Shown here piece by piece: positions 37,301-48,699 of a stretch of DNA of 64,000 nucleotides (its first letter is position 1; each line of letters begins with the position of its first letter). A model generated the notes under the pieces. It saw only the letters and a program-made list of their open reading frames with translations. It did not search any database and was not told the DNA's origin. The stretch is from the NCBI RefSeq assembly GCF_000003815.2, contig NW_023365764.1, positions 43,967 through 107,966 on the forward strand, given 5' to 3'. This DNA comes from Branchiostoma floridae. Its lineage: Eukaryota; Chordata; Leptocardii; Amphioxiformes; Branchiostomatidae. The translations under genes were made by a program, and so were the position numbers.

Positions 37301-40300
37301 CAGGGGCAGGGCCACTGTGGGGGGGACCCAGGTGGGCGAAGCCCCCCCGGAAGCTCTTGCATTTTAGACTGTTGAGAAGGCTTCTTTTATCAGTTTTTTT
37401 AGGGCCATATCTACGATAATCGTAGCAGTCACTTACTTCTCTTCAGCAGTTTGACTTTAAAATATTTCGGGTCAAAGCTTCAAAGACAACTAAAACCTCA
37501 TAAACAACAAACTTTACTTAGCTCAACAGTATACAAAAATATTGTACGGGTTGCCATCCTTAGTTGAAGCGCTTATTTATAGCGCTAGTATCTTCACTGC
37601 GCCGTTAGCCGCCGTGCGACTTTTGTTGACGGTCTGATATCCCTACGTCGCCGCCTCGCTGATATTCCCACGGACATGTTTCAAGAAAAATACCCAGCAA
37701 AAAATGCTGTTCTGCGTCAAATTCTATTCTATAAAACATGTGGGACTCAGTGTTACAGTCTAAATATTTTGTAGAAGCACCGCTGTAGGAAAGAAGGTCC
37801 AAGCAATGTAAAACATCACGTAGCATGAAGTTCGCTGTCAACTGGCACACAGCACATGACTGTTTGAAACTCTAAGTCTAATCAACAGCCGTGTTTGATT
37901 GATAGCCGGCGGTCCTTTGATGGAGTCGGCGAAAGGTGCGTTAGTTAAAAAATCTGCGTTTAGTTTTGATACGTAATTATAAGTTAGACAGTGGCGAGAA
38001 TGATTATTTTCTCATCAATATTTCTCTTCAGAATTATTTGAACTTAATTGTACATCTAAACAATTGGCTTACCTGTGCAATGTTTATATGATTAATGATC
38101 AGTGTACTGAAATCATGTGTAACGTATGGCTCCCAGTCAATAGATCAGCATTTTCTCTATAGTGACCACCTGTCTATAGTGGCCACATTTTCTAGTGCTG
38201 TTGTTGTTTGACATAAACTTTGAACATTTAAATTGTAAGTAACTTTAAACTGCCAGAGTTTCAGCCCAATAAAACACTCTCAGTGCCAGGGTATGAACAG
38301 ACTGACCAGACAGACGAAAATAAATCCTCGAACAAGGTTCAATCGTATCTTCCGGGTCTGGCAGGAAGTTGTTAAACTTAAATAAGAATAGGCTCGATGG
38401 CTGATTGCATACAAAGTAAAACAGTTTAACAGTTTTACAGCTTGAAGAAAACAAACGCTCCCACAGTACCTGCACCTGCTTGATAATTATTAAATCGTAT
38501 GCCCTACTTGAATAAAAAAAGTTCACTGCAATAATAAATGTACCCACATCACAAGGAGCTTATACTTTTTTAAACTTACACCTAGTTCGTACTGAAAATT
38601 GTTAATGACATTACAAGAAGTCATTCAACAATTTTCAGTCATGATGAAAATTTTCTGAATGGAAGGTGTGATTATTGTAATTTTCTGAAAAATAGAAGCA
38701 AGCTCTGTTTTTACCTGGAATCAATTCACAATACCAGTCCACTTTGGGGGATAATGTAGTGTTAAGAGGATGTTCCATTTTTGCGCAGGGGTGATTTGGA
38801 ACAGTCCAATGTTGCGTGGGAAGGGGTATGGCTGAAATATGCTGTATTTGCTCTTAAGCAAATGTCGGCCTTTCTAGTTAGATACGGGATCACTGTACTT
38901 ACCTGTAGTTTCTCTGTTTGCGTGGCGGTCTCCACAATAACCCTTTCCATGTCTGAAAAACAAGAGAGGATAGTCAAGAGTGCACTGTTGTCTTCAAAAA
39001 CATGCCCGGGTGCTATTTCTATTTACTACTGAACCAGTGTCACTAAAACTATTTCAATTTGGTACGTATACACATGTAGGCTGATAAATGTCAATGCATA
39101 GTTGGGTGAAAACAGTAAGGCCACACCCTTTCTTGTCCTCGGGGACTGAATCAGGGGTTTGTAGGTAGTGTATTGGTACACTTATGTTTCCAATGGAGCA
39201 TATGATAATATACCTCGAGCATTATCTCCTCCCTCTATGGATAACTGCATTGGTCCGCTAGCTCCTTCGTCAATGTTGTGCATTGGTTGAAGAACTGGGT
39301 CGTCCAAGTTTAACCTTTTGCGTGTGGTTTGTTCTTGGCCTATTGAATAGATGGCATGAGAATAGTAATACACCAGAAAAAGTGCAAACAAATGTTTGAG
39401 AGTAGTCGAGCAAGATTTGGCCGAAACATGTATGAAATGTGATTTGGAGGGGGCACAACACAAATCTGCTAACAAGAAGACATGTATGATTGCAATATTG
39501 GCCATTGACATAATAGATATGAAAGCACAATAGTTTATACATGAGGAATAATGTGAACTTGAATTTTACAAAACAGCCATAGAAGAATAGTTAAGTAGAG
39601 AAAAAATTCAACTAAATAAGAATGAGTGTTAACGAGCATTGTTGTGAAAGTCTTGAAGTTGTATAAGACGACAGCTTTAATTCATTGACACAAAGAAAGT
39701 ACAGCGACTTTCGTAATAAAAGATCTGCAACTGCACATACAAACAAACAAATAAGTTTGATGCAAATGAATTGAACTACGATTTATAGATAAATGAATAA
39801 ATGCACAGAAAATTCTGATTAGCTGACATTTTTATTTGTCAGCTTGTTTTCACTATTGACAGGGAAAGGGTCTGTCAATGACCACTGAGTTTACAAAAAA
39901 TATTGGACTGAAAAAAAGTCAATCCCGTGTTACTTGATCTTGTTAATCATACCGGACCAGGACTTCCATACTCGCTCCCTCGCAAAGTATGTCAGCCTAA
40001 GCCATATAAATTTTAGTAACACGCGTACATACCTTCTGTATCTTCTTTATCTGTTTCTGGATCATCGCTGCTTTCCTCGTCCCTGTCATATGGTTCTCCG
40101 TTTTCAACTTTTTGTACAAAGTCGCAAAATTTTTTCTGCCCGTCGACGTCAGGCATTTTTCTCTCTGAACGCTGCTCTAGTGCCATTTTGAGGAACTGCA
40201 AAAAGTGGATGGATCGAATTTCATCCGTTGCATTTGGTCCGGCACAAAACACCATCCTTTTACTGTAAACGTATCCGCCATCATCGTCATCCTTGTCTTC

Positions 40301-40543
40301 GTCACTTTTCTCCGAATCACTTGACCAATTGTTTGAGAACGTGACCGAAGTGTCTAAGTGAGTAGAGTGGTCTACTTCCAGTCTTATCTGATCCAATACG
40401 TCGCCCCAATCGCTTGGTCGTATCCAGCTCAGGTAGTCTTCAATGGCCGCAGGGAGTTTGTCAGATAACCCTTTCAATCTCTTTCCCTCCCACTTGCACT
40501 GGAAGTTCTGTGTATGCAACCATTCCGGCGTCTCAGAATCCAT
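31368..40543 (-). CDS. CLCC1/MCLC-like membrane hairpin fused to ARM-repeat-like C-terminus
   Basis: Nine exons on the minus strand: 40543-40033, 39339-39214, 38952-38903, 34928-34782, 34358-34224, 33749-33568, 33280-33099, 32511-32060 and 31946-31368. They sum to 2,364 nt (787 aa) with every phase matching. Residues 1-229 are hydrophilic and acidic (EKSDEDKDDDDGG, DPETDKEDTEG), without a signal peptide. Residues 230-384 resemble the membrane part of CLCC1, an ER chloride-channel-like protein: a first membrane span with CIGWEWVHMYQ, a Cys-containing loop, the signature KYHQALYVDPFWEINPLQ, then VRPVQLIIIGIGNHVNA and a long hydrophobic span (about 351-384). After a linker rich in Asp and Asn, residues 430-787 are helical repeats of armadillo type (VEFMLKALFESGGLTELML, GAVNVLLPYLCSEDKYVILV). 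The weakest junction is donor GTACAT at 33567; reading through gives a 400-aa form. The family match is from recalled motifs. Confidence 0.7.
32558..32582. repeat. (TG)n microsatellite
   Basis: About 12 TG dinucleotides in the intron upstream of exon 8 of the CLCC1-like/ARM gene. Confidence 0.9.
35030..35400. mobile_element. Diverged relative of the 29817-30755 piggyBac-type MITE interior
   Basis: It shares with 30170-30500 the order CATGGTTTA/CATAGTTTA, CAAGAAAA, TTTAAA(T)CGAAA, AATATGCCT(G/T)TCAGAA, CCGTTGCCATGGCAAC, ATAA(G/A)(T/C)TTACT, AACAATATT and GAGTTATACGAC. The TIRs are not recognisable. It lies in intron 3 of the CLCC1-like/ARM gene. Confidence 0.6.
35578..35613. repeat. (TTC)n microsatellite
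   Basis: A run of TTC trinucleotides in intron 3 of the CLCC1-like/ARM gene; a poly-C run of about 12 lies at 35320-35332. Confidence 0.9.
35760..36330. repeat. About 163-bp tandem repeat, 3.5 units
   Basis: CCTGTACCCTGGTATTAC recurs at about 35795, 35958, 36122 and 36284, at 162-164 bp spacing. Each unit also holds ATGAGCTGAAATTTGACA and ACACTTTTGGTGTACAGT. Overlapping minus-strand open frames arise from the repeat and do not look like genes. Confidence 0.9.
36284..37640. repeat. About 0.6-0.7 kb direct duplication following the tandem array
   Basis: Blocks recur in the same order in 36284-36902 and 36903-37640: CCTGTACCCTGGTAT; GGGGAAAT(T)GTTTTCTTT; AGCCAATCAGCGAAGAG; ATTCATAAGCGGG; CATTTTAGACT; ATATCTA(T/C)GATAATCG; GACGGTCT. 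It carries the motif GTTAATT(G/C)AAT. It lies in intron 3 of the CLCC1-like/ARM gene. No protein is encoded. Confidence 0.75.
38592..38639. repeat. Short hairpin
   Basis: ACTGAAAATTGTTAATGAC and GTCATTCAACAATTTTCAGT are inverted copies with a 9-base spacer, in intron 3 of the CLCC1-like/ARM gene. MITE-like remnant or structured intron element; no function can be assigned. Confidence 0.55.
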
Positions 40544-41165
40544 CTTGTTGTATTTTCACAGTTTAACAAGATGGTCATTCATGGCACGCGAACCCCTCTC
40601 ATGTCCCAATCCCTATTGTACCACCTGGTGTTTGGTAGCAATAAACAACAATTGAAGACAATACACCCTGACCTTCGATCCTGCAACAGAGCACACAGGG
40701 GACGCGTATTCCTGGGGGAAAAGAATACAGAATATCTAATAACAGACTAAAGGAATGACACTGAATCTAACAAAAGCTCTCCATGTGATAAGGTAAAGTC
40801 GTTTTCTTTTCATGTCTGGAAACTCATCGCGGAAAACACCTACTTATAAGCAAGCCCAGGTGACTAAAAACGTCATGAACGCGTTGGGTGTGTCAATCCA
40901 TCTCGTTGGGTGTGTCAATCCATCTGTACTGTATTGTACAAGGAATGTTGTCAGTTTGACTGATGTTTCTGCACCAATAGGATCGTACCACTTGTAGCTT
41001 GTTGGGACACCAAAGACAATTACACCTTTTGTAGCTGAGACTACATAGTGCGCAATAGAGCGGATTTGCAGACCTTTTACTAGGTTCAAGGAGATACTGA
41101 CTGTGAAGTTAAGTCACAATCTGCAAAACAAACATTACTGCAAGTGGAAACCGTGTTCAAACGTT
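40544..41165. promoter_or_regulatory. Divergent promoter region between two genes
   Basis: The start codons of the minus-strand CLCC1-like/ARM gene (40543) and the plus-strand intronless gene (41166) are 622 bp apart and point away from each other, so this interval should hold both promoters. A 22-bp unit (CGTTGGGTGTGTCAATCCAT with CT) is tandemly repeated at about 40881-40924. I see no clear TATA box. Confidence 0.4.
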
Positions 41166-42137
41166 ATGTCTAACCAAGGAAGTTCCATATCAGCTCAGTC
41201 TGGTGACGCCGATGCGGGTGCCTGTAAAATGGACAACGATGATAATGAACTTCAAGATAAAATGGACACGACGGATGCCCGTGTCAGTACCTCTTCTGAG
41301 GATCCATATAAACATTTTCTTCCAGGTGCGTTTAAGCATAACTGTACGTTGTCAATAGACCGTTTTCATCGACACGGTAAGATAACATATTCTGGATGCC
41401 ATGATCTCGATTTCTTCCTTCATGCCGCAAACATGGGTGTGGTTCTGACTTCGGTCGACAAAATGCCGGGAGATGGACTTCCTCGTGGTGTTTACGAATT
41501 TCAGATGTCATGCAGAAAAGACTTACCAACACCAAACCCCACAGAACGTCTCAAGAACTTGATGAATCCACCAGATAAGCCGAAGAGGTGCAAACTGCAT
41601 GACAGGAGCCCTGACAACTGCAAAGGTATTCCCCAGTATGATCTAGACAAGAAAGACTGCTTGTCTGATAAAAAATTGCCGGCGTGCTCAGGATATAGAA
41701 CATTGGAGTATACAAAGTATTTGCCTCATCGTTCAAGCCAAAACCAAAGTGAAGGGAAAGAAAATCCAAAGCCCAAAGCAAGCGACAAACAGGAAGCAGA
41801 AGAAGGTAAAAAGTCGAGGAGAAAGAAAGGAATGAAGCTTGATTTAGTTAGGTTTAAGTACGAACATGAAGTCAAAACTGTCTACAATCCTGAAATCTGG
41901 ACAGAAGAAAAGTTGGCAGAAAAGTGCAGCGAGGCCTTTGAAAACGCTCTACATGGAAGGCGCGGAGGAGGGCTCAAGGAAGGGAAAACGAAGCGGTGGT
42001 GGGGCCCATTTATCGATGATTATGATAACAGAGAGTACTGGTTTGAAGGGTATTATGAAAAAGACGGGGATGAAAAGAAAATAACAAATTTTCATTTCAG
42101 CCATAAGGATAATATGAACAATGAAAGTGAAGGCTAG
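41166..42137 (+). CDS. Intronless gene, possible EndoU-like nuclease domain
   Basis: A single open frame of 323 aa from the first ATG (41166) to TAG; the frame is open for 21 more codons upstream but without an ATG. Residues 1-45 are acidic and low-complexity. Then comes a His-x-Gly...Gly-x-His arrangement (RHGKITYSGCHDLDFFLHA, His70 and His79), GVYEFQ at 108-113, a charged insert with Lys-rich linker (about 140-220), KTVYNPEIWTEEKLAEKCSE from 237, and a C-terminal strand pair WFEGYY (292-297) and KKITNFHF (304-311). This order resembles the EndoU RNase fold as found in bacterial polymorphic toxins, where two histidines and a later Lys/Ser/Thr form the active site. That assignment is inference from recalled family pattern. 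Absence of introns, unlike its neighbours, would fit retroposition or horizontal transfer. No signal peptide is seen. Confidence 0.6.
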   Translation: MSNQGSSISAQSGDADAGACKMDNDDNELQDKMDTTDARVSTSSEDPYKHFLPGAFKHNCTLSIDRFHRHGKITYSGCHDLDFFLHAANMGVVLTSVDKMPGDGLPRGVYEFQMSCRKDLPTPNPTERLKNLMNPPDKPKRCKLHDRSPDNCKGIPQYDLDKKDCLSDKKLPACSGYRTLEYTKYLPHRSSQNQSEGKENPKPKASDKQEAEEGKKSRRKKGMKLDLVRFKYEHEVKTVYNPEIWTEEKLAEKCSEAFENALHGRRGGGLKEGKTKRWWGPFIDDYDNREYWFEGYYEKDGDEKKITNFHFSHKDNMNNESEG

Positions 42138-44800
42138 CGAGGTGCACATGTATGTAATATGTCGGTGGGGTATTTCTCATCCTATCATAAACATAAAGTC
42201 ATAATAGGTTGGACCAATTAACTGGAAGTATTGGTTAAAGAATGTTTCTGTAACGATGAAATGTCATAATGATCATCTAATGTTTTCCATGGAAAAATCT
42301 GTAACGATATCAAGATACTGTAAAGTTACATGTGGTCAGTTTATGTATATTCCACTGTGTGGATCTTACAGCCAAACATTAGTTGAAAAGTATATTACAT
42401 ATATCTTTACACCGACAGGAATTAATTATATGACTTATCAGTATACCTCTATATACGTCTATATACGTTTACTTGAGAGAACAGATAAACCATGTTCCAA
42501 GAGATGTTTGTCTTGTTCCAGTTCTTCTTTAGTACTTAACTATGTCAACTGAAATTTGTTTTCTCTATACAGGGTGTACAAAGCATGGCATCTATCTACT
42601 AATCACATTGCAGTTCTATAATGTTAATCTATTTAATTAATACAAGGGTAGTACCTGATGGAAATGTTTTTGTTTTTTTTACAATCATTGGAGGGATTTC
42701 TAACGTCTAGACATTCTTTAATATATTTTCCTGTGTATACCATACAGGGATTGTCACATGACATAATGTATTTAGATTTATTGTCCATTGAGGTAAATCC
42801 CGGTATGTTCGATGATAGCCTTGTGAACAGTGAAGTGCGTATAACAGAATATTTGGGGCATACAATCAAAAAGTGATATTCGTCTTCGACTAGCTCAGGA
42901 CAGAATGTATAATTGAAAAGGACTTGTGATCGGTTACTGTGTGAGCCACAACATTTTCAATTTGTCATTTTGGACCTAACTGACCTTCTGTAGGTATAAG
43001 AGATGAATATCTGATACTTTTGCAGAAACGAACGTATGTTTGCTTTCATCGGTACACCTCTGCATGTCACAACATATCAAAGAGTAAGCCACAAAAGCCT
43101 TGAAATGTTACTTGTAGAGTCTGCAGAGACAGCTATAGGATGGCAATGTAGAATAAAAAGTTTCTCAGAAGCACAGTAAAAGTTCCTTGGCTATTCGCTC
43201 CAAAGGCCTGTGTTTCATGTACAAAAGGACCTCTCCAGGGAATATTCCAGTAAAAACACACCCGTTGCCAAATAACACTCCCCTCATACACAGATAGGAA
43301 TCAATGACATGACTTATCACTATATGTCTGAATACGACACTTTGATCAATGTTGAGAGAACAGATAAACCATGTTCCAAGAGATATTTGTCTTGTTCCAG
43401 TACTATGCCAACTGAAATTTGTTTTCTCTATACAACGTGTACATTGTACGATGCATTGTTCACTGCAAGTGCAATGTATAATGTAATGTAATGATAATTC
43501 TTGTGTAAGTAAAAAAAGTTATACTACACTAGAAACCACTCTCAAAATGTCACATAGATGACAATAATGTACATGTAGGGCACCTCATAAACTAAAATGC
43601 ATATACAGTTTGCAGTTAAAACTGAATGTGTTGGATATAATAAAAAAGCAACATGTAGGCTGCCTATTAGACAGCATCAGAAGGGCTAGTGGCATATGGT
43701 AGAAATAACGAACGTTCGTGTGTCCATCCTTAGTTTCCATTCACTCGTACCATGAAAAGCATACGTATTGTTGATACTTATAGATAAGTAGATATGTAGG
43801 AGAAAGATTCTGTTCGCTACTCATGCCAAGAGTAAACACCTGTCTGGCATACGCTGTGAAAGTGAAACCACTCCACTTAATCCACTCCACTGGGCTCTCG
43901 TTTATCGTACAAAAGGCGCGATGCACTAACTATACCGAACCCCCAGAGCTAACGTAAAAGAAGGCTCCTAGTCCCCTTATTCGTTTCATTAGTAGACCTA
44001 GCTTTTAGGCAAGTCTAACACAAAGGAACAGGGGTTTGCAACAAAAACGACTTGAATTATAGATGACTTGCGGGTCCGGGCTCATCATGATAATGGGGGG
44101 AGCTAATTTGAGTGGGCTGTCATTAGCTGCGAAGCAAAAAATTACAGAAGAGAAGCTGCAAAAGATATGGACGTGGTAACGGCACTGATGCATGAACAGA
44201 TTGGGCGTTCTAGTAAAAGTAGTGCAACGTATACACATACTTGTTCATAAATGTCTCATAGTTGTATTTTTGAAACTGCCAGGCCGGAGCACAACCGCAA
44301 AAACAGTCCTGCAATCCGTCAGCATGCTGTAAAACACGACACTCTCACAGGCAAATGCTGATCCAATGATGTCACCAGATGGAGCCATCAATGACACAAT
44401 TGCCCCTTGGGGATAAAAAAGCAAACTTGTTTTGAAGGTTGTGGAAAGGAGTCGGAGACGGCCTCTAACAGAAATAATTTTTTTTCAACTTGTGCAAACA
44501 AATCGCAGTCCAGTGCTTCAATGGGGCATCTTAAGCAGCAATATCTTAACTTCACTACAAATAAGCTGACATTTCTGTGGAAATTCAACACCCTCCACCT
44601 TGATGACTACAGTCACGTAGACAACAAAAGAGACCTGTACGTCTAACACGTGAGTCATGTTCCTGTGGTAATTACTCTGGACAGTATCCAGACATCTTTT
44701 TTTTCATCGTGAAGATACGACCCCGCCGATGACTCATACGCCAATTAATAATTCATGAGATTTGCACACGGAACGGTTCAGTACAGAAATACAATGTAAT
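42138..44800. repeat. Intergenic with direct repeat
   Basis: GAGAACAGATAAACCATGTT CCAAGAGAT...TCTTGTTCCAGT...CAACTGAAATTTGTTTTCTC occurs at about 42476-42575 and again at 43357-43437, a direct duplication. The rest shows no gene or RNA that I can support. Confidence 0.6.
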
Positions 44801-44817
44801 GTAATGATTGTCCATAA

Positions 44818-47800
44818 TGTGTGTACAAGTTGCATGCATGATATACTTGAGGCCAGAATTCAAACTATCACACAGATCGCAATGCGTGTTACAATGCATG
44901 TACACGTAGGTATTATAATCTATTACAATTATAGCTAAAATGGCGTCATATGTCAACTACAGTTGGGGTATTCTGCCATCATTAGCTGCTGTCCCTGGGT
45001 TTGACGTAGAAATTGAAGTTTTTATATGGGACAATTTGTGTAGAAGTGACTCACATTTGGGATTGGGCAAGCCTCTTTTTCAAGTGGCAAATATGCAGAT
45101 AATTTTGATAAAATATCTATCAGCATGACAAACACATTCTGATACTAGTATCAGACTTTTCGTGCATTTTCTTGTGAATGTCCCTGGTATATTACAATAC
45201 AGATAGCCCGCTAATTTCCCAAAACTGCATCTGAAATTCAGTAAAAGTATAGCTTCAACATTGCCCTATCTCAAATTCATACTTTGCGAGTATCAGGCAT
45301 GATTTTGTACAGTATTGCATTTTCCCCTCTCTGTATACACAATGTACAAGAGGGCTTGCAACAAAAAGACAATGCTACACAAAGCACACCTGCTACCAAA
45401 TGACCACCCACCCATTCACAGATATTCATACTTTCACTTTTACTTTCTTTAACCATTATAACATCATACCCATATGTCACTATGTATTAATGTTTACTTG
45501 AGTAAACAGTGAGAGTAAGAAAAATTCCAAGCGAGGGCAACTTGTTACGTTGCAGTACGTCTTTACGTAGTCAAAAACAAATAATGTCTTCTTAATATTA
45601 GTGTATACGTATGCATATACGAAAGTCCGACACATGAAATGATATAATGTGATTATAGTTCTCCACAACTGTGTATACAGCATGTATATGTTTGAAGCGA
45701 CAATTTAAACTATCACACAGATGACAATACGTTTTGTTACAATGTACGCACATCTTATGCATTTTATGTTCTATACTAGTTAATTAACTACATGTAAGTA
45801 AAAGATTCCTAAACTAAAGTTTAAATATTCCACCATTATCAGCTGCTCTTCTTTTTTTCCACTGTCCTCTCTCTTTTTGTACATATGTGCAAAAGTACTT
45901 ACAACAAAAGGACAATTACAATAGACCAAATACGACCCCACCCATTCACAGAACTGAATACAGTTTCACTTTTTCTTTCACTCGCTTTCATTAGCATAAG
46001 ATATCTCTATGCAATGTATGTAACAATAAATCAATCATCAATGATTGCTTGAGTGAAAGCAGATGGCCATGGTAGGATTTTCACATGCACGAAAAACATT
46101 ATCTAATACTAGAGTTCCACGAACACATACCTTTGCCAAATAAACCAGGTTTGTTATGTAGAATGATGTCTGTAGACATAAATGTGTTACTCATTACATT
46201 TTACTTTATATGCCTGTAGTTGGTTCATATAATATTTTGGCATTTATTATACAAATTAGATCCCAATTTACATAATTAACATCAAATTGTATCAAGCATT
46301 ACTTAAGCTATCAGCATACCAAAAATCATGATGATCGTTTCATCCTGTCTTGACTTATTCTCTTTCAAAGTCTGAAACTAAACAGGCTCCTGCAGTTCCA
46401 AAAAGACGTTAGGGGGCCCTGCACCTATTAACATGCACCTATTACTCACTGCCCTCTTTCTCAGTTACATACGTGACAACTTTGAAAGTCCCAGCATGGA
46501 AATGCAGTGGATTTATGAACTTTCATCATTAATTATGTAAATAAGTTGTTAATTTGAATGACTAGTATCTCATTATCTAAGTTTTCACTTAGGCTATCTA
46601 CATACCAAAAATCTTGACGATCCGTCAGCACGTTCATATTTTCTCATTAATTATGCAAATGATGACCTCATTTGCATAATTGATATGTATTGACATTTCT
46701 CTCTTTCTCAGCTACATATGTGACAGGTTTGAAAGTCCTATCAGGGAATGCAGAGGATTTATCAACTTTCCTCATTGATTATGCAAATTAGCTATTGATT
46801 TGCTTTATTAGTATTTCATTGCTTAGGTCTTCATTTTGGCTATCTACATACCAAAAATCATGACGATCCGTCAACACATTCATAATTTCTCATTAATTCA
46901 ATAACTATGCAAATGAGGTCTTCATTTGCATAATTGATATCTATCGACATTTCTCTCCTTCCCAGCTGTAATGAGACAAGTTTGAAAGTCCTATCATGGA
47001 ATGTAGTGGATTTATAAACTTTCCTCATTAATTATGCTAATTAGCTGCTGATTTGCATAATTAGAATTCCATTATGTAAGTCATCATTCATTCTATCTAC
47101 ATACCAAAAATCATGAAGATCCGTTAACACGTTGTTGAGTTATTCCCATCTAAAGGTTGAAAGGAAACTGACACCTGCAGTTCAAAAAAGCCGCTAGGGG
47201 GCCCAAACTCACAGCCCCAAGAGCTATATACCACTCAAAAATCACGACCACAGCATGTCCAGAACACGAGATATCAAAAATTGAGTTTCCGCTGCAGTAC
47301 CTTAGCAAGCCGCTAGGGGGCCCATTATCGAAATTGACCTTCGTTTTCCCGACCCCTACCAACCTACCAAATATCATCAGGATCCGTCCAAGGTTTCTGG
47401 AGTTATACTGTTTTCAGACAGACAGACATACAAGCCTAAAACATAACCTTAGCCATTCTGGCAAAGGTAAGTAGTATTACATTTTCCCACAACCTAGCTG
47501 CTACTGTCCCAAAAGTTCAACTTAATGTCTGCTCTGTATACACATGTACCAAAGGGCTTGCCACAAAGACTATAGGCCATTCCACTAAAGACCCATCTGT
47601 TGACATATAAGACCCCACCCATTTAGAGACATCACTACTTTTACTTTCACTTTCACGTTCTTTCATCGGCATAGCGATATCTCTATATGTCACTAACGTA
47701 GCAAAATAATTTTGCTTGAGTGAAAGCAAGACAAATTCCAAGCAGGGGAACGTGTGTGTTGCAGTACTTCTTTACTGTGTTAACTTCATGTTCTGTTTTC

Positions 47801-47990
47801 TATGTATTTTCCTCTATAAATGTATTCATTTTGCTTTATTTCTTTGAATTGTGACTTTCTTTATATTTATGTTTGAATATACAACGGTTACAGGAATATT
47901 ATACTCCACATCTGTGTGTACAAGTTATATGCATGATATATTCGAAGCCACAATCCCAAGTATCATATAGATGCATGGTAATAAGTTTTG
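44818..47990. repeat. Irregular direct repeats interrupted by a TIR element
   Basis: Module A (ACAAG...CATGCATGATAT then ATCACACAGAT) occurs at about 44820, 45680 and 47912. Module B-D (CTTGCAACAAAAAGAC, CCACCCATTCACAGA, TTACTTTCTTT, TTGAGTGAAAGCA, AAATTCCAAGC) occurs at about 45354-45535, 45898-46065 and 47549-47740. The TIR element at 46104-47479 sits between the second and third B-D copies. Confidence 0.6.
46104..47479. mobile_element. TACCTTTGCCA-type TIR element, 1.38-kb copy
   Basis: It starts TAATACTAGAGTTCCACGAA then CACATACCTTTGCCAAATAA, and ends ATTCTGGCAAAGGTAAGTAG then TATTA. The ends are inverted copies. It has more internal repeat units than the 24288-25321 copy: blocks with GTGACA(A/G)(C/G)TTTGAAAGTC, CTCATTAATTATGCAAAT, TTTGCATAATT and CTATCTACATACCAAAAATC recur about every 230 bp. 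No protein is encoded. Confidence 0.75.
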
Positions 47991-48229
47991 TTCTAGTACA
48001 ATAACTAAATGATAATAACAATAATACAATACATTCATTCAATAACTAAAAAAAGCCATTTAACCATAATCTGCTGCTGTCTTTGGGTTTCTTGAAGAAA
48101 TTGATGAAGTTCTCATAGACGACAAACGTGATACAGCAGGCAGGATCCACACTGCTTTGAATTCCTTCCAGTTCCACAGACACAGCAAAGAGGATGTTTG
48201 GCAACGCTGCACTGTGTATATTGGAAATT

Positions 48230-48305
48230 GCAGAAACACACACAGAAACACGGATTCGCACTCGCGCGCGCAGACGCACACATAGAGAGAAAAACACACA
48301 CACGG
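48230..48305. repeat. CA-rich low-complexity stretch
   Basis: ACACACACAGAAACACGG, CGCGCGCAGACGCACACA and ACACACACACGGACAC form a degenerate CA microsatellite. Two Cys-rich open frames on the opposite strand come from this composition. Confidence 0.7.
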
Positions 48306-48699
48306 ACACAGCAGCCAAATCAAATAGGTGGCTGTGATGTGAACTTGCTTGTGAAGTACACCACCTAACAGTCGCCAAAGGCACTGCAGCATGTTATAAG
48401 ACCATTTTCAGACAACACAGTTCACTCATCTCAGAGAACAGCAAAAAAAAGCAAATATTGTTGCATAGGGAGCCAACTACAGAATCATTTTTTTTTTACT
48501 TTCAAACACACCACAGTTCAAGCATATGCATGATGATGCTTTTGTTAGCCATGTAGTGCATTGCAGCTTGGCTACTCCAGCTTGTTGATTTAGCTAAGCA
48601 CACCGGGTCATTCCTACTCTTCTATACTCGTGTTTAGGGTTCTTTTACATGTCATATGGAGTGCAACAGTTGATGTTTACTTTCAACACAAATCATCAA

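Noticed and set aside
41103-41165. Longer N-terminus for the EndoU-like gene starting at 41103
   Set aside because: The first codon there is GTG; the first ATG in frame is at 41166, so the shorter form was chosen.
48046-48392. Cys/Val-rich minus-strand frames
   Set aside because: Made by the CA-rich low-complexity stretch; no start context, splice sites or homology.
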